A stretch of DNA of 64,000 bases from Castanea sativa (GCF_040712315.1 NC_134014.1:39483634-39547633), one strand, 5' to 3'; positions 46,230 through 59,352 are shown, counted from the stretch's first letter. Notes: generated from the letters alone by a model not told the origin. Numbers and translations are program-made.

Positions 46230-46490
46230 AACTCTCATTAAAAGGCAAACAAAAGGGCTACAGTGGGCTGGATGGGCCCAGACCATTTCCAACCCGAGGA
46301 GAAAAGACACAAAAACCAAGCTTATGGGCTTTGGAGACTGCAAACATAGCAGCTTTAGCTTCAGCCCAGTTGATCAAACATTAGCCTCAACAGAGCTAGA
46401 TTGAAGCTAGAGACTTCTCCTCCGAAACCAATTGATTCCTCGCCCACCATAGCTGGTCACAGCGGATGGCTGCAAAACATTTGCCTTTTG
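46230..46490 (-). pseudogene. Short LINE RNase H-like fragment
   Basis: Minus-strand translation gives AIRCDQLWWARNQLV and, in another frame, NWAEAKAAMFAVSKAHKLGF. These resemble adjacent blocks of the RNase H tail of plant LINE proteins. Only about 250 bp is recognisable, broken by stops. Confidence 0.45.
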
Positions 46491-48108
46491 CAATGGTATA
46501 AAATGAGTAATGTTGTAGACACAACAATTTTCATAAAAAATTTCACATATACTAAATTGACGAGTTATTATTAATTCTCACATGAATCCACTATTAACAC
46601 TACTTTATCATACAATATTAATAATTTGGCACTTCACACTTCAAACAGTTTCGATGTATATAGTGTATTCTTTCAAAGCTTTTTTTTTTAAATGAAAATT
46701 ATTGTTTCACACTTAATATATATAGTGTGTATACTTTATATAAATAATGTAAACACTTTCATATCAAGTGTCCAAAATTTTGAACAATATTCATATTTAA
46801 CACATAGTGTGTAGCTAAGTGTATAAAGGAAGTGTGAGACCATCAAAGGTTTTTTAAGAAGGGAAGAAGGGGGTGTTGGTGGTTTAGCCGTTTAGGAGGC
46901 CAGACAAGAAAAGATAACCAGGCCTGACAAGCAAATGAGACAACAAAAGAGAACATATAGACCATCCCCAAACCCAATTTGACACGTATGGAAATGGAAT
47001 CAACAAAGCAGCTCGCCTGCTCTCATGCAACAAAAACTTTATATATATACAAAAACTTATCAAAAGCAGAATTATAAACATACATGTCTCACGCGTGGTT
47101 CAAAAGTAATTAATTATTATTTCTTATCCAATAGCTGAAATCTCGAAATAGGTTTAAACTTTAAACAATATCAGGATTAAGTATACTATAGTTTTGTACA
47201 TCACATGCTCTTTTCCTGCGCTCTCCAAAAACAAAAATAAAAATAAAAATTTGGGAAGTGTCATCTACGTAACGTTATGTCAAATATCAATTGTCAAGAC
47301 TTGTTTCTTTCTCTTATTAAAAAAATGAAAAACATGTGATGAGCATTTTTTTTAAAAATAAAATAAAATTGAAAATGCAAGCATGCATGGTGATAAAATT
47401 TGAAGTTGCCCCATCTATTTTGGCGTATTACAAAAGCAACTAAGAGCATCGAGAACATATATTTTAGCCAAGATTGAGATTAATTAGGAGAAACCAAGAT
47501 TATATTAGAGCGTAAGTAATTAATTACCAGGTTCACATTCTATATATACATTCTTATTGAATATATGAAAGCATTAAAGTCGTGGGGAATTATATATAGA
47601 TTGTAAAAGGAGGAGAATTAAGTAAATTTTAATTCCCCTTAAAAACCAACCAAGAAGATTGAGTAGCATAACATGAAGGAGTTGTGGTGCTGGTCTGATG
47701 ACTCTGATAAGTCATCTAGAGGTACAGTACGCAATAATATTTAGAACCATTATTGTTGGATGCTATGCTATGTATATGTTCGTGAGTTCACTAAATATGC
47801 TAGTGGGACATGAAGCAGTGCATAGTGGCACTGGCACACAATTTCTTTCATCGATCATTAAACCATAAGCATATAAAACTAACAAAACAAACATATCACA
47901 TATAGCCATATAGGCATGCAAGACATTCGATTTAGGTTAACAAACTAAGAGACAACTCAAGCAAGAATATGTCAGACAACACAAAAGAATCAATTCTTTT
48001 TCCATTTCTTGTATCTTGAATACATGTTCACAAGCAACATCCAAAAACAAACAATAGAAATCAAAGATTCCTTAAACCCTAACTGTGAGGAAAGCTCAAC
48101 ATCTCTCT
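46491..48108. other. Intergenic downstream of the CLE gene
   Basis: AT-rich, with no coding frame or transposon ends identified. Confidence 0.5.
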
Positions 48109-48294
48109 CTACTTGTTGTGCAGAGGATTAGCTCCTGTTGGCACACCTCTCTTATCTTCCGAAGTGAAATTGTAAGAAACCTTGGAAGAAGAAAAATCAA
48201 GATCAGTAGTGAAATTTGAAATCCCTCGAGCAACTGCAAGAAATCCACAATTTGCTAAAACCAGCATAAACATGAGTACAGCAAGCAGACCCAT
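48109..48294 (-). CDS. CLE: CLE signalling peptide precursor, 61 aa, single exon
   Basis: The small protein starts with a hydrophobic secretion signal (MGLLAVLMFMLVLANCGFLAVA, residues 1-22). A variable middle follows, and a C-terminal CLE motif KRGVPTGANPLHNK sits at residues 48-61. CLE precursors are secreted and cut to 12-13-residue peptides, here predicted RGVPTGANPLHN, with prolines often hydroxylated. They are sensed by leucine-rich-repeat receptor kinases to control meristem, vascular or root development. The motif has the key Pro, Gly, Asn-Pro, and His-Asn positions of A-type CLEs, with Ala where Pro is more usual in xGPNP. The ATG at 48294 is the first in frame after an upstream stop, so I use it although the frame is open a little further. 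Which CLE it corresponds to is uncertain. Confidence 0.85.
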   Translation of the reverse strand: MGLLAVLMFMLVLANCGFLAVARGISNFTTDLDFSSSKVSYNFTSEDKRGVPTGANPLHNK

Positions 48295-49207
48295 AATCAC
48301 GTACAGCCGGTGCTTACTAATTTGTAATAGATTTAATTCAGAACCAGACCAGAAACTGGCCAGATAATAGCTAGGTTAGGCAGCTCGTAGCTTATCAAGC
48401 AGCACATTAGAGAAGTGAGGTGTCAAGTGAGACAATAAGAACAAAGAATTGCCTTAGCATCTCCAGCATATTAGCAAACTGTAACAAGCTAAAGGAGTTG
48501 CTTGAATGGAAGTATATGAAGCAGTGTAGAATTTTGAGTTTTGAAGGAATGGGTATTAGAAATTCAGGACCTCAGAAGAAACCTGTGAAATCTTTGGAGG
48601 TTGATCGGCTTCTGGGCATCTAATTATTATATCAACAAGTTCAGAAATAACATGCTTTGAACCTGGGAACACATTAACCGTGTGGGGAAAGCCAGCGTGG
48701 ATTATATACCTATCTTTGGAACTTGTCAGCTGGCGAAGAAGTTCACACTCACCTGAGCCTCCAGCGGTATCACCAACCTCTGGATCTCTAGCAGTCTTGG
48801 AAGTTGCCAAGGCCTTTATAATAAGAACACAGTTCTGGGATTTTGTGCATGTAACAAGGGAACATACCTACTTGACACCCCTTCAAATAAAACAAAAGAA
48901 TAAAACTTAAATACACAACCTTAAGTAACTATATTAGATTCTCCAATTGAATTCAATTATATTAAGTTGTTTTAAATTTAATTGTACTTAAAAAAATATA
49001 ACATGATTTATGTCTTATTGGTTTATATAATCAGATGGATTATATTAAAGTATTATATCTAAGTTGAGTGTGTGCATGCGGTGAGAAGGGAGTATAATGG
49101 GTATGACAAAATAGGATCATGGGTGTCTCATTTCTGATCTATCTTGAAAAAGGATCATCTCAATTTAAAATGGACTTATTTTATTATTTAAATTAAATGT
49201 TACAAAT
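48295..49207. other. CLE upstream region with an unassigned ORF
   Basis: The 84-codon minus-strand frame at 48556-48810 (contains GGSGECELLRQL and SKDRYIIHAGFPH) has coding-like composition but no family I recognise. It may be a remnant of an unknown gene or chance. No TATA element was assigned for the CLE gene. Confidence 0.3.
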
Positions 49208-49520
49208 CTAAGCCTCTGTTCGGTTGGAAAGATGAAAAAATGGGGATGAAAATAATTTATTTTACACCATATGTATTTGGTTGAAATGATGGAAAATTTG
49301 AAGAATATAGAGTTAATGGAAAATTTGAAGAATATGTAATTTTGTACCTTTTCCCAATGTTGTTTTCTTTCCTCTTTTTTTTTTTTTCAATTTGAAAGGA
49401 ATAAAATGGTGGGTTTAGAATTTAGATAGAAAACTTCATTCACCTCTCATTTTCTTTCCTCTCCCTTTTCCTTTCCCCATTTTCTATCATTTTCATTCTA
49501 ACCCCAACCAAACTCATCAT
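49208..49520. mobile_element. Candidate MITE, ~310 bp
   Basis: The left end has CTGTTCGGTTGGAAAGATG..AAAATGGGGATGAAAAT. The right end, inverted, has GAGTTTGGTTGGGGTTAGAATGAAAATG..AAAATGGGGAAAG. The GTTYGGTTGG ends resemble Harbinger-type MITEs. The TSD is unclear, so the exact limits are approximate. Confidence 0.45.
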
Positions 49521-50710
49521 AAAGGTGTATATGTGTACATCATTTAAAATTTCAAATAATTTAACTCCATATATACCGTAAGGTATAACAAATAAATAAA
49601 AATTAAAAGAAAAATAAAATCTTAATTGTAAAATATACTCTCTCAAATTTCACTTGAACTTGAGAGAATCCTATTCATCCACCATTCAAGATGGATAAAA
49701 CTCACGTTAGGCAAGGCATGATGTGTTGGGACCGAGTGAACTTATAAGGATGAGAAAGATGATATGAGATGTGATGTGGATCAATTCATAGGCAATGCTA
49801 GCTTTTTAGTCATGGTTAGCACCCTAGTCGGCTTATTATTATGCCTTCTCTTCTTCTTTTATAGCTTAAGTGTATAATTTTTAATAGTTTGATATATCAA
49901 AGCACAAAGGCATCATTTAGGATTAACAGATAATGTAAATGGCCCAATTTAATTTTAGGAAGGCCCAACTATGTGGACTGTACAAGAAGTCCCCATCTAG
50001 TGCTAGTTAGGTGTCTGCGTTTCATTTGTGGGTTCCGTGTTCAGTTCATAAGACCTGCAAGTACTTTTTCAATAAAATCAATTTTAAAATTGGGTCCCAC
50101 AGTACTATTCACATATTTAAAAATTATTTTGCTACAGTATTTTCAATTTTTAGCAATAAATGATATCTAAATAGACTCCTTTGCCACCCAAACTACAAAT
50201 GTCTTCATTGTACTATAGCATATCCTGCCACCACTCGCCTCCTCTCTCAACCCAATTCCCCTAATCCAAAATTTCAAACATCGAGTGACATACCATATGG
50301 CTTGGCTTTTGTTAAGTTATATGGTTTTTAGAAAATTGGTGGGCCAGTGGACGTCCAGACATTAATTTTGGGCCGTCTATAAGTTATCCTTGGGCTTCAA
50401 AGTTTCGAACTTAACAATGTCCACCATTAAATGGGCTGTCACGTTACTGGATTGGGCTCTGTCGTATCAACTCTCTTTTTTCCGTGGGCCCCCGTGTTAA
50501 TAAGTGACACATTACAAAAATGGCGAAGTGCTCTATTTATCATTATCTTGTTGTTTTTATCTCTATATATTAAGAGTTTCAAAAAGTTAGTCATAGTCTT
50601 TTTCTTTTTTTTTTCAAAAATACTCCTAATTTAATTAACTTATCCTTATTCCTCCTTCTCAAAAAAAAAAAAAAAATTATCCTTTCCTAAAACATAAAAA
50701 AATCATAAAT

Positions 50711-50758
<48 letters not shown>

Positions 50759-50898
50759 TAAATAAAAAAACTACTCATGTTTATAAAACTACCCCATGTT
50801 CTATAAAACTTCCCACTACCCCATGTACAAAACCAAAACTACCCTCATGTTCCTATAAAAAAAAACTACCTCATGTTCTAAAATAAATAAATAAAAAA
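49521..50898. other. Intergenic with (AT)n microsatellite
   Basis: No gene recognised. An (AT)n run lies at 50713-50752. It is followed by several imperfect CTACCCCATGTTCTATAAAACTACC repeats (about 50765-50880). Confidence 0.6.
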
Positions 50899-51262
50899 GG
50901 CTAAAATGCAAAACAGACCCTTTCACTTTTTTCAGATTTCATTTCAGTCATCTAACTTTACTTTCATTCATTTCAGTTCTCTAAGTTTTATTCAATTAAG
51001 GTCTTTCCGTTAACTTTTGTTAAAATTTATTTATTTTTAAATCTAGAAAATATTTTTCAATCATTAATTGAATTTTTTTAATTTAAAAAATTTGAAGAAA
51101 ATTTTATAAAATTGAAAAATTAACCATAACATATAACAAAAGTTGATGGAAAAACCTTAATTGAATAAACTTGAAAGATAGAGGGCTGAAATGAATAAAA
51201 GCAAAGTTAGAAGACTGAAATGAAATCTGAAAAAACTTAGAGGATCAGTTTTGCATTTTACC
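50899..51262. mobile_element. MULE-type MITE, 364 bp, ~125-bp TIRs
   Basis: The left arm GGCTAAAATGCAAAACAGACC and the inverted right arm GGTAAAATGCAAAACTGATCC match over about 125 bp (shared TTCAGATTTCATTTCAGTC, ATTCAATTAAGG, AACTTTTGTT). The flanks AATAAAAAA and AAAAAATAA are a poor 9-bp TSD in low-complexity sequence. The arms occupy most of the element, and no coding frame is present. Confidence 0.72.
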
Positions 51263-52612
51263 AAAAAATAACTACCCCAAGTTCTTATCAAAAAAAAAAA
51301 AAAACCTACAATGTGATGAGGCTAGTTTATATTATGAATTTGGGGCCATGAGTTTCTTCTTTTTCTTTTTCTTTTTTCCTCTTTTTTTTTTAAACGATTG
51401 AAATCTAGGAAATATAAAAAAATGTCAACTAATTAAACTACATGGTCCACAAGCTTAGGAAAAAGTATTTTATATCAAATAATATCATATCATCTGTATC
51501 AAAATTCAATAAACGAGAGACAGATGTGCAAAAATAACTACCCACTAACACATGTCTTTCAATTGTGTCAGCAAAAAATAACTACCTCACTAACAATTGA
51601 AAGACATTTGTTAGTAGGATAGTTATTTTTTGCTGACATATCTCACACTTATTAGATTTTGATACCACTAACATGGTATCACTTGATACCACTAACATGG
51701 TATCACTTGATACCAAATACCTTCTTCAAGCTTAGGGGTATTAGTTTGCTAAAAATTATATTAAAAAAAAAAATGCAAGTTCCATGAAGCGTGTGTTTGC
51801 CTAACATGTTTTTTTTTTTGCATTTTGCATTTTAAATCCTGGGTCCCTGGCATTGTTCACGAACAAGCCAAACTTGTGAAAAATAAGATTATTTTTGCTA
51901 TACGATGAATTTTGCAGCAACTGAGATACGCCGACAGATCTATTTTTATATTTCTTGCTACGGTGCGTTTTGAGCAACCCTCTATTACAAATACGGTGCA
52001 TTGAGCAATGGATATATTTTTCCTACTTTCTTCTTTCTCTCTGTTGTGCGAGATACGCTATATCAGTGTCTTCAATGCCCTTCGTAAATGCTCTGTTCTC
52101 TTCCTCTTCAATGAACTACACCTACCCACCAAATTCGAAATCATCAAAACAAAGGAAAGTGAATGGTTCTTCCTTTAAGCAAAGCAAACACACGAATACC
52201 CCTTTGTTCTTCCTTCACTCAAGTCCGCCTTCTCTTGGCTGTGAATGTTGTTGCCACCATTGTGGGCGAGAGACGCTGCATTTCTAGGTAAGTTGTATCT
52301 AAACTTCTCATACTCTCTGATGTGTTGGTGTGTTCTTCAAACATCAATTTGGTTGAAATTTCCATTAATCCAATATCAACCTGTTCTTGTGTTCTACTTT
52401 GTGTGTGGTTTTTGTATTTTGTGCGTGTAATTTATCTGTGGGTTTCTTTCTCCTTCGTGTAATTTTGTGTGTTTGTCTTCCTGCCTATGTTTGTATTTGG
52501 ACTATGTGAGTTTGATTTGCATTTTTTCATGTGGGCATGTAACCGATTATGATATGCATAAGAACTGTTTGTCAAAATGCCTCAATGAGTATAAAATTAT
52601 GTTGTAACAAAA
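51263..52612. other. Upstream region of the PIF/Harbinger remnant
   Basis: Contains a small direct repeat (CACTTGATACCACTAACATGGTAT, twice near 51665-51715) and inverted GACATATGTTAGT-like segments (about 51545-51640). From about 51955 the sequence is less AT-rich and may be the leader of the transposon gene. I could not find the element's terminal repeat. Confidence 0.45.
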
Positions 52613-53598
52613 ATGGTTGAGGGGAAATCGAAGGACGCTGGAAATGATGTGAGAATTGAGTGGAAAGATCCAATGGAACTAAAAGCTTTTTGTGATTTGT
52701 GTGTTGCTCAAGTCCTTGAAGGCAATAGGAGCAGATGATTTTTTAGAAAGGAAGGGGTTGATGCAATGATTAAGCAGTTGAGTGAAATGGGCAAAGTGGT
52801 GTCTCACCTGCAGTTTAAAAACAAATGGGATCATTTGAGAAAATCTTGGAGAATATGGATGCAGCTTATTGAGCATGAGACTGGGTTGGGTTATGATCAT
52901 GACACTGGGAGGATTGATGCCACTGATGAGTGGTGGGGACGAAAGCTTAAGGTTAATTTACTTTACATAATTGTGATAACCTCAACTGTCTACAACTATA
53001 TTGTGCCATAACTATTGTTTGTACACATGTAGGAATGTCCCCAGGCGACAGCCATTCACAAAAAAGGTTTGCCGAATATTGCTTCTATGGAAATCATTTT
53101 TGAAGGCATAGTTGCAACTAGAAAAAATGCATGGACCCCAAGTGGTCCAATACCAAAGGAAAGCACCGAAGGGTTTGGGGACTCCACTGATAGCAAAGAA
53201 TTTGTTAACCCCCAATGTCAGTCCCCTGTGGATCTTAACCCAGTGGATGTTGAAGGCCCATCATTGTCGAGGACAAGACTGGCAATGAATAAGGAAAAAG
53301 GCTGGCAAGAGGTGTCCACCTCTTGCGGGGAATTCACAAGAAGCGTGGTAAAGAGCTTTCAATTGTGCAAGAGATGTTCGACTTTTTGAAGAACATCTCA
53401 GATGTTATCATTGAAAGTAGAAGTGTAAGTACTCGTACACCATTTGCTTTCGCAGTAACTGCTGAGGTTCAAGCAGTTATGGACATGGTGTTGAGTCTTC
53501 CTAAGGTGCAACCGGGTGATCACATTCATATGTTCAACTCCTGCTTTTTCATGGGAAACCAAGAGGCTTGGCACATGTTTGCAACACAGTCATTCTAA
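52613..53598 (+). pseudogene. PIF/Harbinger ORF1: Myb/SANT-like DNA-binding protein, broken
   Basis: Exon 1 (52613-52950) starts at an ATG and encodes WKDPMELKAFCDLCVAQVLEGN, then FKNKWDHLRKSWRIWMQLIEHETGLGYDHDTGRI. This is the Myb/SANT-like domain of plant Harbinger partners, which help the transposase bind DNA. A TGA at 52736-52738 interrupts it. A GT-AG intron leads to exon 2 at 53033 (ECPQATAIHKKG). There the frame shifts near 53330 before LKNISDVIIESRS...FMGNQEAWHMF, ending at 53598. One stop and one frameshift make it a pseudogene. Confidence 0.8.
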
Positions 53599-54795
53599 AG
53601 AGTTCTAGCTGAAGTAGCTAGAGAAATAGTATTAAAAAAACCCCTGAGCTTTGGTGAAGGAAAGGGGATTGTTTTGATATGGGTTGCTTGGAATGGTGTT
53701 GTAGTAACCAGATTTTCTACTGTTTCTCTTTTTTTCTTTTTTTTTTCTTTTTTTATTTATTGGCAGAAACTATGCTTACAATTGGTGTGTATGTAACTGT
53801 TGGGTACTCTTTCTATTCTAGTAGTAATTAAAAATGGTGTTAAGTAATGTAACATCCAATTTTCCCTGGATTTGTGTTTTTTTAAAGTTCCTTTGTGATG
53901 ATCTTCCGTTTAGATGTTTTTTATGCACTAGTATGTTTCTTTCCAATATTTCTTGGTTTCTTGCGTGTTTACATGTGTTCTCAGAGACAACTATATGATT
54001 ATTCAGGGCAGCTCTATGAAATATACCAAAATGGCTTCGGAGGAAAGTATTGTTTCAGTGGTGCAATTCTAAAACATTTAGAAAATTTCTTCATAAGTCT
54101 TACTTTCATTTTGAGTTAAAGGTATGCAGTAAGTTGTTTGGTGGCTTTAAAGATGCTACAATCTCTCTAGTATGTTGACATTCTATATAATTTTATGAAT
54201 TGGTTTCTATTTCTACCCTTTGTTGCTGTTTTGTGCTAATAAATTCTTATTAACGCTCCATTTGTGCAGGTAAAAGTTTAATGCACTAGTTCCCAGCCAA
54301 CAAAATTTCAAAGCAATTAACAAAATGATGGATTTGCTAAACGACTCATCTGATTCCCAGCACCAGTGAGTTTCTATACTTTCCCCTTTAGATTTGAATA
54401 TACATTTTACTAATCTTGGATGAAATTATGAACTGCTAGAACAGTGACTGCAAAAACATATACTTAGCTCTATATGGTCATATTAAAATTAATCAATCCA
54501 AACCAAATTTAAGAACTAATCCACAAACCATAGAAAATCATAGTTAGCCACCAAAACTCCTAAACCATATAAGGATTACAAAATTCAAGAAAGATTGGTT
54601 ACAGTTTTGGACATCTAGAGATGAATTGGAAATACCAATGATCATAGCTAGATAACTTTCTAATGGCATCTTTTATAGATTTTATCTGATTTGCAGTGGG
54701 TTCTTCAACTGATTGTTCAGTGAAAACGCATTTAAAAGTATTAGTTAAACCATATATTAATTTGCTTATATATAGTCGGCAATACATGTAGGGAA
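53599..54795. other. Spacer between the two Harbinger genes
   Basis: AT-rich, non-coding. It probably includes 3' UTR of ORF1 and leader of the transposase. Confidence 0.5.
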
Positions 54796-56156
54796 ATGAG
54801 TTTCGAAATGAGTGATGAGCTTGTACTCACAACATATTTAGCTGGGTGTGCAAGTGTCATAGCTTACATGGAAACGTATATAAACAAAGTACCAATACAT
54901 ACAAATCTACAAATATGGTCTAAATGGGTGCAATATATTTTAAATGGAAATAAGCGAAAATGTCGCAATGTATTTAGACTATCAACCCATGTGTTTGAAG
55001 AATTGTGTAATACATTGCGCACTTAGTATGGATATGAGGGTACCAAAAGAGTTCGCTTGGAAAAGTCTGTGGCAATGACATTGGTGGTTTTTGGTAGTGG
55101 CATGTGTAATAGAATACTGCAGGAAAGATTTCAGCGTTCGGGTGAGATTGTAAGTCGACATGTGGAAACGGTAGTTACATTGTTAGCCACTGTTATGGCA
55201 GTAGATATTATCAAGCCTGATGATCCTACATTTCCTAACGTGCCACAATATATTCTCAATTCAGATAGATATTGGCCACATTCAAGGTACTTTGTTAATT
55301 TGGTATCTTGACTTAATTTTATTCAATTTATCTTTATGGTTATAAACGTAGCAAATTTCACATGGTATTTTGTGGCAATGGTTAGGATTGCATTAGTACG
55401 ATTGATGGGGTTCATGTCCCCATGGTCTTACCAGTTGATGAGCAATATTCATACAGAGGAAGGAAAGGGGTCACAACAACGAATTGCATGTGTGCATGTA
55501 ATTTTGACATGAAATTCACATTTGCGTGTGTTGGATGGGAAAGGTCAGTGCATGACACAAAAATCTTTTTAAGTTCCTCAATAATGAGTGTCAACTTCCC
55601 AAAACCTCCCCCTAGTTTGTAAATACGCAATTCAATTACTGTATTAAAGTATGTATTATGTAGTGAAAATACTAATTTAATAAACATTCTCATTTGCAAG
55701 AAAGTATTATCTTGTTGTTTCAGGGTACCCCATGAAGAGAGGATTCCTTGCAACATATAAGGGGGAGAGGTACCACCTCCCCGATTTTCAGCAAGGTCGA
55801 CTACCACAACATCCAGAGGAGAAATTTAATCATCTCCATTCATCACTTCATTCTGTCATTGAAAATGAACTTTTGGAGTTTGGAAGAATAGATGGAAAAT
55901 TTTAAGAAGTATGCCAGCCTTTCATATACACACTCAAGAACACATTATTATTGCTACAATGGTTCTTCACAATTTTATTAGAGCACATGAAAACAGTGAC
56001 CTTGGACGTTGGCTTCCTAGACAGGGCACATGTAAAAGTAGCGAGGGAAGTCATTACGATGAAATGACACATGTGATCTCTTCCTTGGACGAACCTAAGA
56101 TGAAAGTGGTTTGGAACAATATCACAACATCAATATGTGGGACGCCTCCATTGTAG
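54796..56156 (+). pseudogene. PIF/Harbinger transposase, broken
   Basis: The N-terminal part (54796-55026) ends in a TAG, likely from a CAG (Gln) codon. The next part runs to about 55287, where a GT-AG intron begins, with a one-base loss likely at the junction. The second exon has CISTIDGVHVPM (first catalytic Asp), YRGRKGVTT, CACNFDMKFTFACVGWERSVHD. A third exon has KYYLVVSGYPMKRGFLATYKGERYHLPDF and SSLHSVIEN (Glu). Family members read YYLVDxGYP; the second catalytic Asp is Val here. A further frame change precedes the C-terminal MVLHNFIRAHEN. It is inactive. Confidence 0.85.
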
Positions 56157-57240
56157 GACTTAAGTTGTTACTAAGATTATAATTACCATTCATATTATGG
56201 TATTTTTTTTGTCATAATATAAAAACTGGTGGTTGAAAATACCATTAACATTATGGTAATTTCTTTTGGGAACCATAACTGATGGTTCACAAACTTGCAT
56301 GTAATACCATTTAGCATGATGGTGATTTTTTGTTGGTAACCAAAACTAATGGCTCACAAAACTTGATTGTAATACCTTTGATTTATGAATTTGTATCTAT
56401 CCTTACATGTGAAACTCATCAGTAAGATTTTGTAGAAGTAGCAGTAACCAGTAAACTCAATATGCTCTACAGCATTTGTATCCATTCTGATTTTGTGCTA
56501 TAGCAGAAAACCAACCCAGTATTGTGCATCATTCTGTAGAAGATTTGGTTTTATGCACTGAAATATCTTAGCCAAAAAACCATCATAAGCTAGATAATTC
56601 CATGGAGTAGTTCACCTCTATGCCTTTCCTTATTGTAAGGACAATGGGCCCCCCCTTGTAAATCAATGACAAATCTTGTAAAGAGTCATTATAATAAAAG
56701 AAATTCTAACAAAAAAAGTAATAAAACAAATTAAACATAAATCGAATAGTACCAAAAAAGTCCAAAACTAACTATAAAAGAACCTCTATCTTTCTCTATA
56801 TCAATTGCTCATCTCTCTCTCTCTATCTGTCTCTCACTCTCTCTCTCCCCCTCTTACAATGCCCCAATACTATTCTGCCTCTGTTTCATATTGACAAAAA
56901 GAAAGGGTAAGTATTGGGATGATGTGGGAGTTTATCAAAGCACCATTGATAGTCCCTTTGCTGAGACTTGTAAGGCTACCTGAAAATCCACTTAAATACA
57001 TCACAACAAGACAAACCCAAGAAAGTTAAGGAAAAGCTTACAAGGGACTTCTGAATAGACTCAATCTTATCTGAACAAGAGACAAACTCAAAAGATTTCA
57101 AGATTGCAATAGTAATCTGCCAAGAATTTTTTTAAAAAAAAAAAAAAACAACAACAACAACAAAATCCACCCCAAATTTTTGAAAAAGAAACCAAGAACC
57201 CTAAGCATCAATTGCTGGCAAAGTGTAAATAGATAAATAA

Positions 57241-57275
<35 letters not shown>

Positions 57276-59186
57276 TATATAACAACAGAACTTATAGTCT
57301 CCATCAACTTGGCCATTAACATTATCTCCATAAAACGTCTCCACATATAACAGAAGTACAACTTCATACATATCATAAATTATTACTTGCAATACAACAT
57401 AAAACATTAAGTTGTACGATTAATATACAAAACAAATGTAATAATACAAGTCTGTATTATGACATACATACACATCCCATTATGGCAAACACATTTGCCT
57501 GATTCTAACTTCCCCAGACCTAATAGACAAAATAAGCAATACTACAAATATCACCCACTAGAGTATTAGAGCTATAGCTTAAACTCTTTTGCTTTCTCTT
57601 CAGAAATCATGCATGCAACCTTGGCTCTTTCAGCCTTTCGTTTTGTAACTCACTCCCTTTCCAATGCTACGTCTGTCAAGGTGTGTGCCTGCTTCAACTC
57701 TTCATTAACAACTTCCACCGCATGCTCCAATCGCTTGAATTTGGCTATAACTATAGGTCTGTTGCTGCGCCACGCATACAACAGATGCTGGTGTCTAACT
57801 ATTTGAAAAACTTGCATGCATGGTTATCATCATGTACAATAAAATATAACACATAAACAAGAATACAACGAATTGGTTCTTTAATGCACAACACAAATCT
57901 TTTGCCAATACTTGGATATGGTACTTACCAGCAACCAATAGCAACAACTATAAAGCCTTCTACCAAAAGTATTAAGTTTCGAGGATGTTCTAATGACACA
58001 GTTGTCAGGGTCATAGAAAATTGTCATCAGAACTGGAGAGATAGTTACTCGTTTTTGACATTGGTAGGACTTAGCAGTAGATATTATGTTGGCTTGGACT
58101 AGTGAACAGTACAACAAACTCACTTTGCACTATAACAAAACTAATCAAAGAATGGGATCAATGAAACAGATTAATGCATAACAACATAATTATTATGAAC
58201 ATTTGCCTATAAAATGCAAAACAATATGTGTAGGAGCAAAACAGTCTAAATACCGCATTATAAGAATACATGACAAATAAAAGCTTTTGCTAGAATTAAA
58301 AGAACACAAGACACATAAAAGGTTTTACTAGAATTATAAGAACACTAAACTCATCTATGCAAATCCAATAGGGGTATCTTAAGTGACTAAAAAAAAAAAT
58401 CAATAGCTAACCAATCATAGTATTGCTGCATTATAATGACACAAACACCTAATCTTTGTCACTATTCTTTAACAAGATTTTTCAAACATCAACATCAACC
58501 ACTTATTTTATACCATATTTTTGTCTTTTTAGGTATTATGACATAAAGTCATTAGAATTAGGTAAGAAAAAATCACAACCAGCATTAATAAAAAAGGAAA
58601 CACAATGTTAGTAAACCTAGCACATGGTCACACAATGTTATTTTGATGTTCATTTTTTGTGATGAGATTTATATACTTAAAAATTATTTCACCCATATTA
58701 TTTCAACGCTATTTTGGTGTTCATTTTTTGGAGTTAGCCTTAGAATCTTTTAATTGTGTCAATAATTTGCAAATGCATAACATTAGTGGGCAAACATATA
58801 AGTCTCAAATTGGATTAAATATTTTAAATTCCAATCACAAAATACCTAGGTGTGTGATGAGTGTTTTGCATTTGTGGATGAAATATTTTTTTCATCACAC
58901 CTCTGGGTATTTTCTAATTGAAAAATGTAGTAATCCCAAATTATAATGGATTGAAATTATTATGCGTGTACTCAAAGACTCTTCTATTTTTTTGTGATAA
59001 ATGATAATAATTTGCATCTATTATAAATTGGAATCACTAAATTTTCCAATCACAAAAAAAAAAAAAAAATCGAGGTAAACATTATCACTTAGAAATACTT
59101 AATACTCATCACGCCCCTAGGTTTTTTGTGATTGGATCCTATGTCTTACATAGGATAATGGTAAAATTTTACGGTAATAGAATATA
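56157..59186. other. Intergenic with microsatellite
   Basis: No gene recognised. A compound (AT)n(AC)n run lies at 57239-57276, and CT-rich sequence at 56811-56850. At 58830-59160 short near-repeats occur: CAATCACAAAA.ACCTAGG..GTGATGAGT and their reverse complements. Confidence 0.5.
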
Positions 59187-59348
59187 GGATAAATTGTATA
59201 TTAGGTCTCTATTCTTTACATTGTATTATAATTTGGTCCTTAAACTTTCAGTTGTTTCAATGTTAGGGATCAAATTGGCATAATTAAAGGGTTAGGAACT
59301 AAATTGAAATATGGTGTAAATGATAGGGACTAAATACGTAGTTTACCC
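59187..59348. mobile_element. Small MULE-type MITE, 162 bp
   Basis: The ends GGATAAATTGTATATTAGGTC and (inverted) GGGTAAACTACGTATTTAGTC lead into arms of about 65 bp that pair back to back. The flanks TAGAATATA (59178-59186) and AAGAATATA (59349-59357) are a 9-bp TSD with one mismatch. Confidence 0.68.
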
Positions 59349-59352
59349 AAGA

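Noticed and set aside
51955..52287. 110-aa plus-strand frame before the Harbinger ORF1
   Set aside because: Ser/Cys-rich with no similarity to Harbinger proteins; more likely transposon leader.
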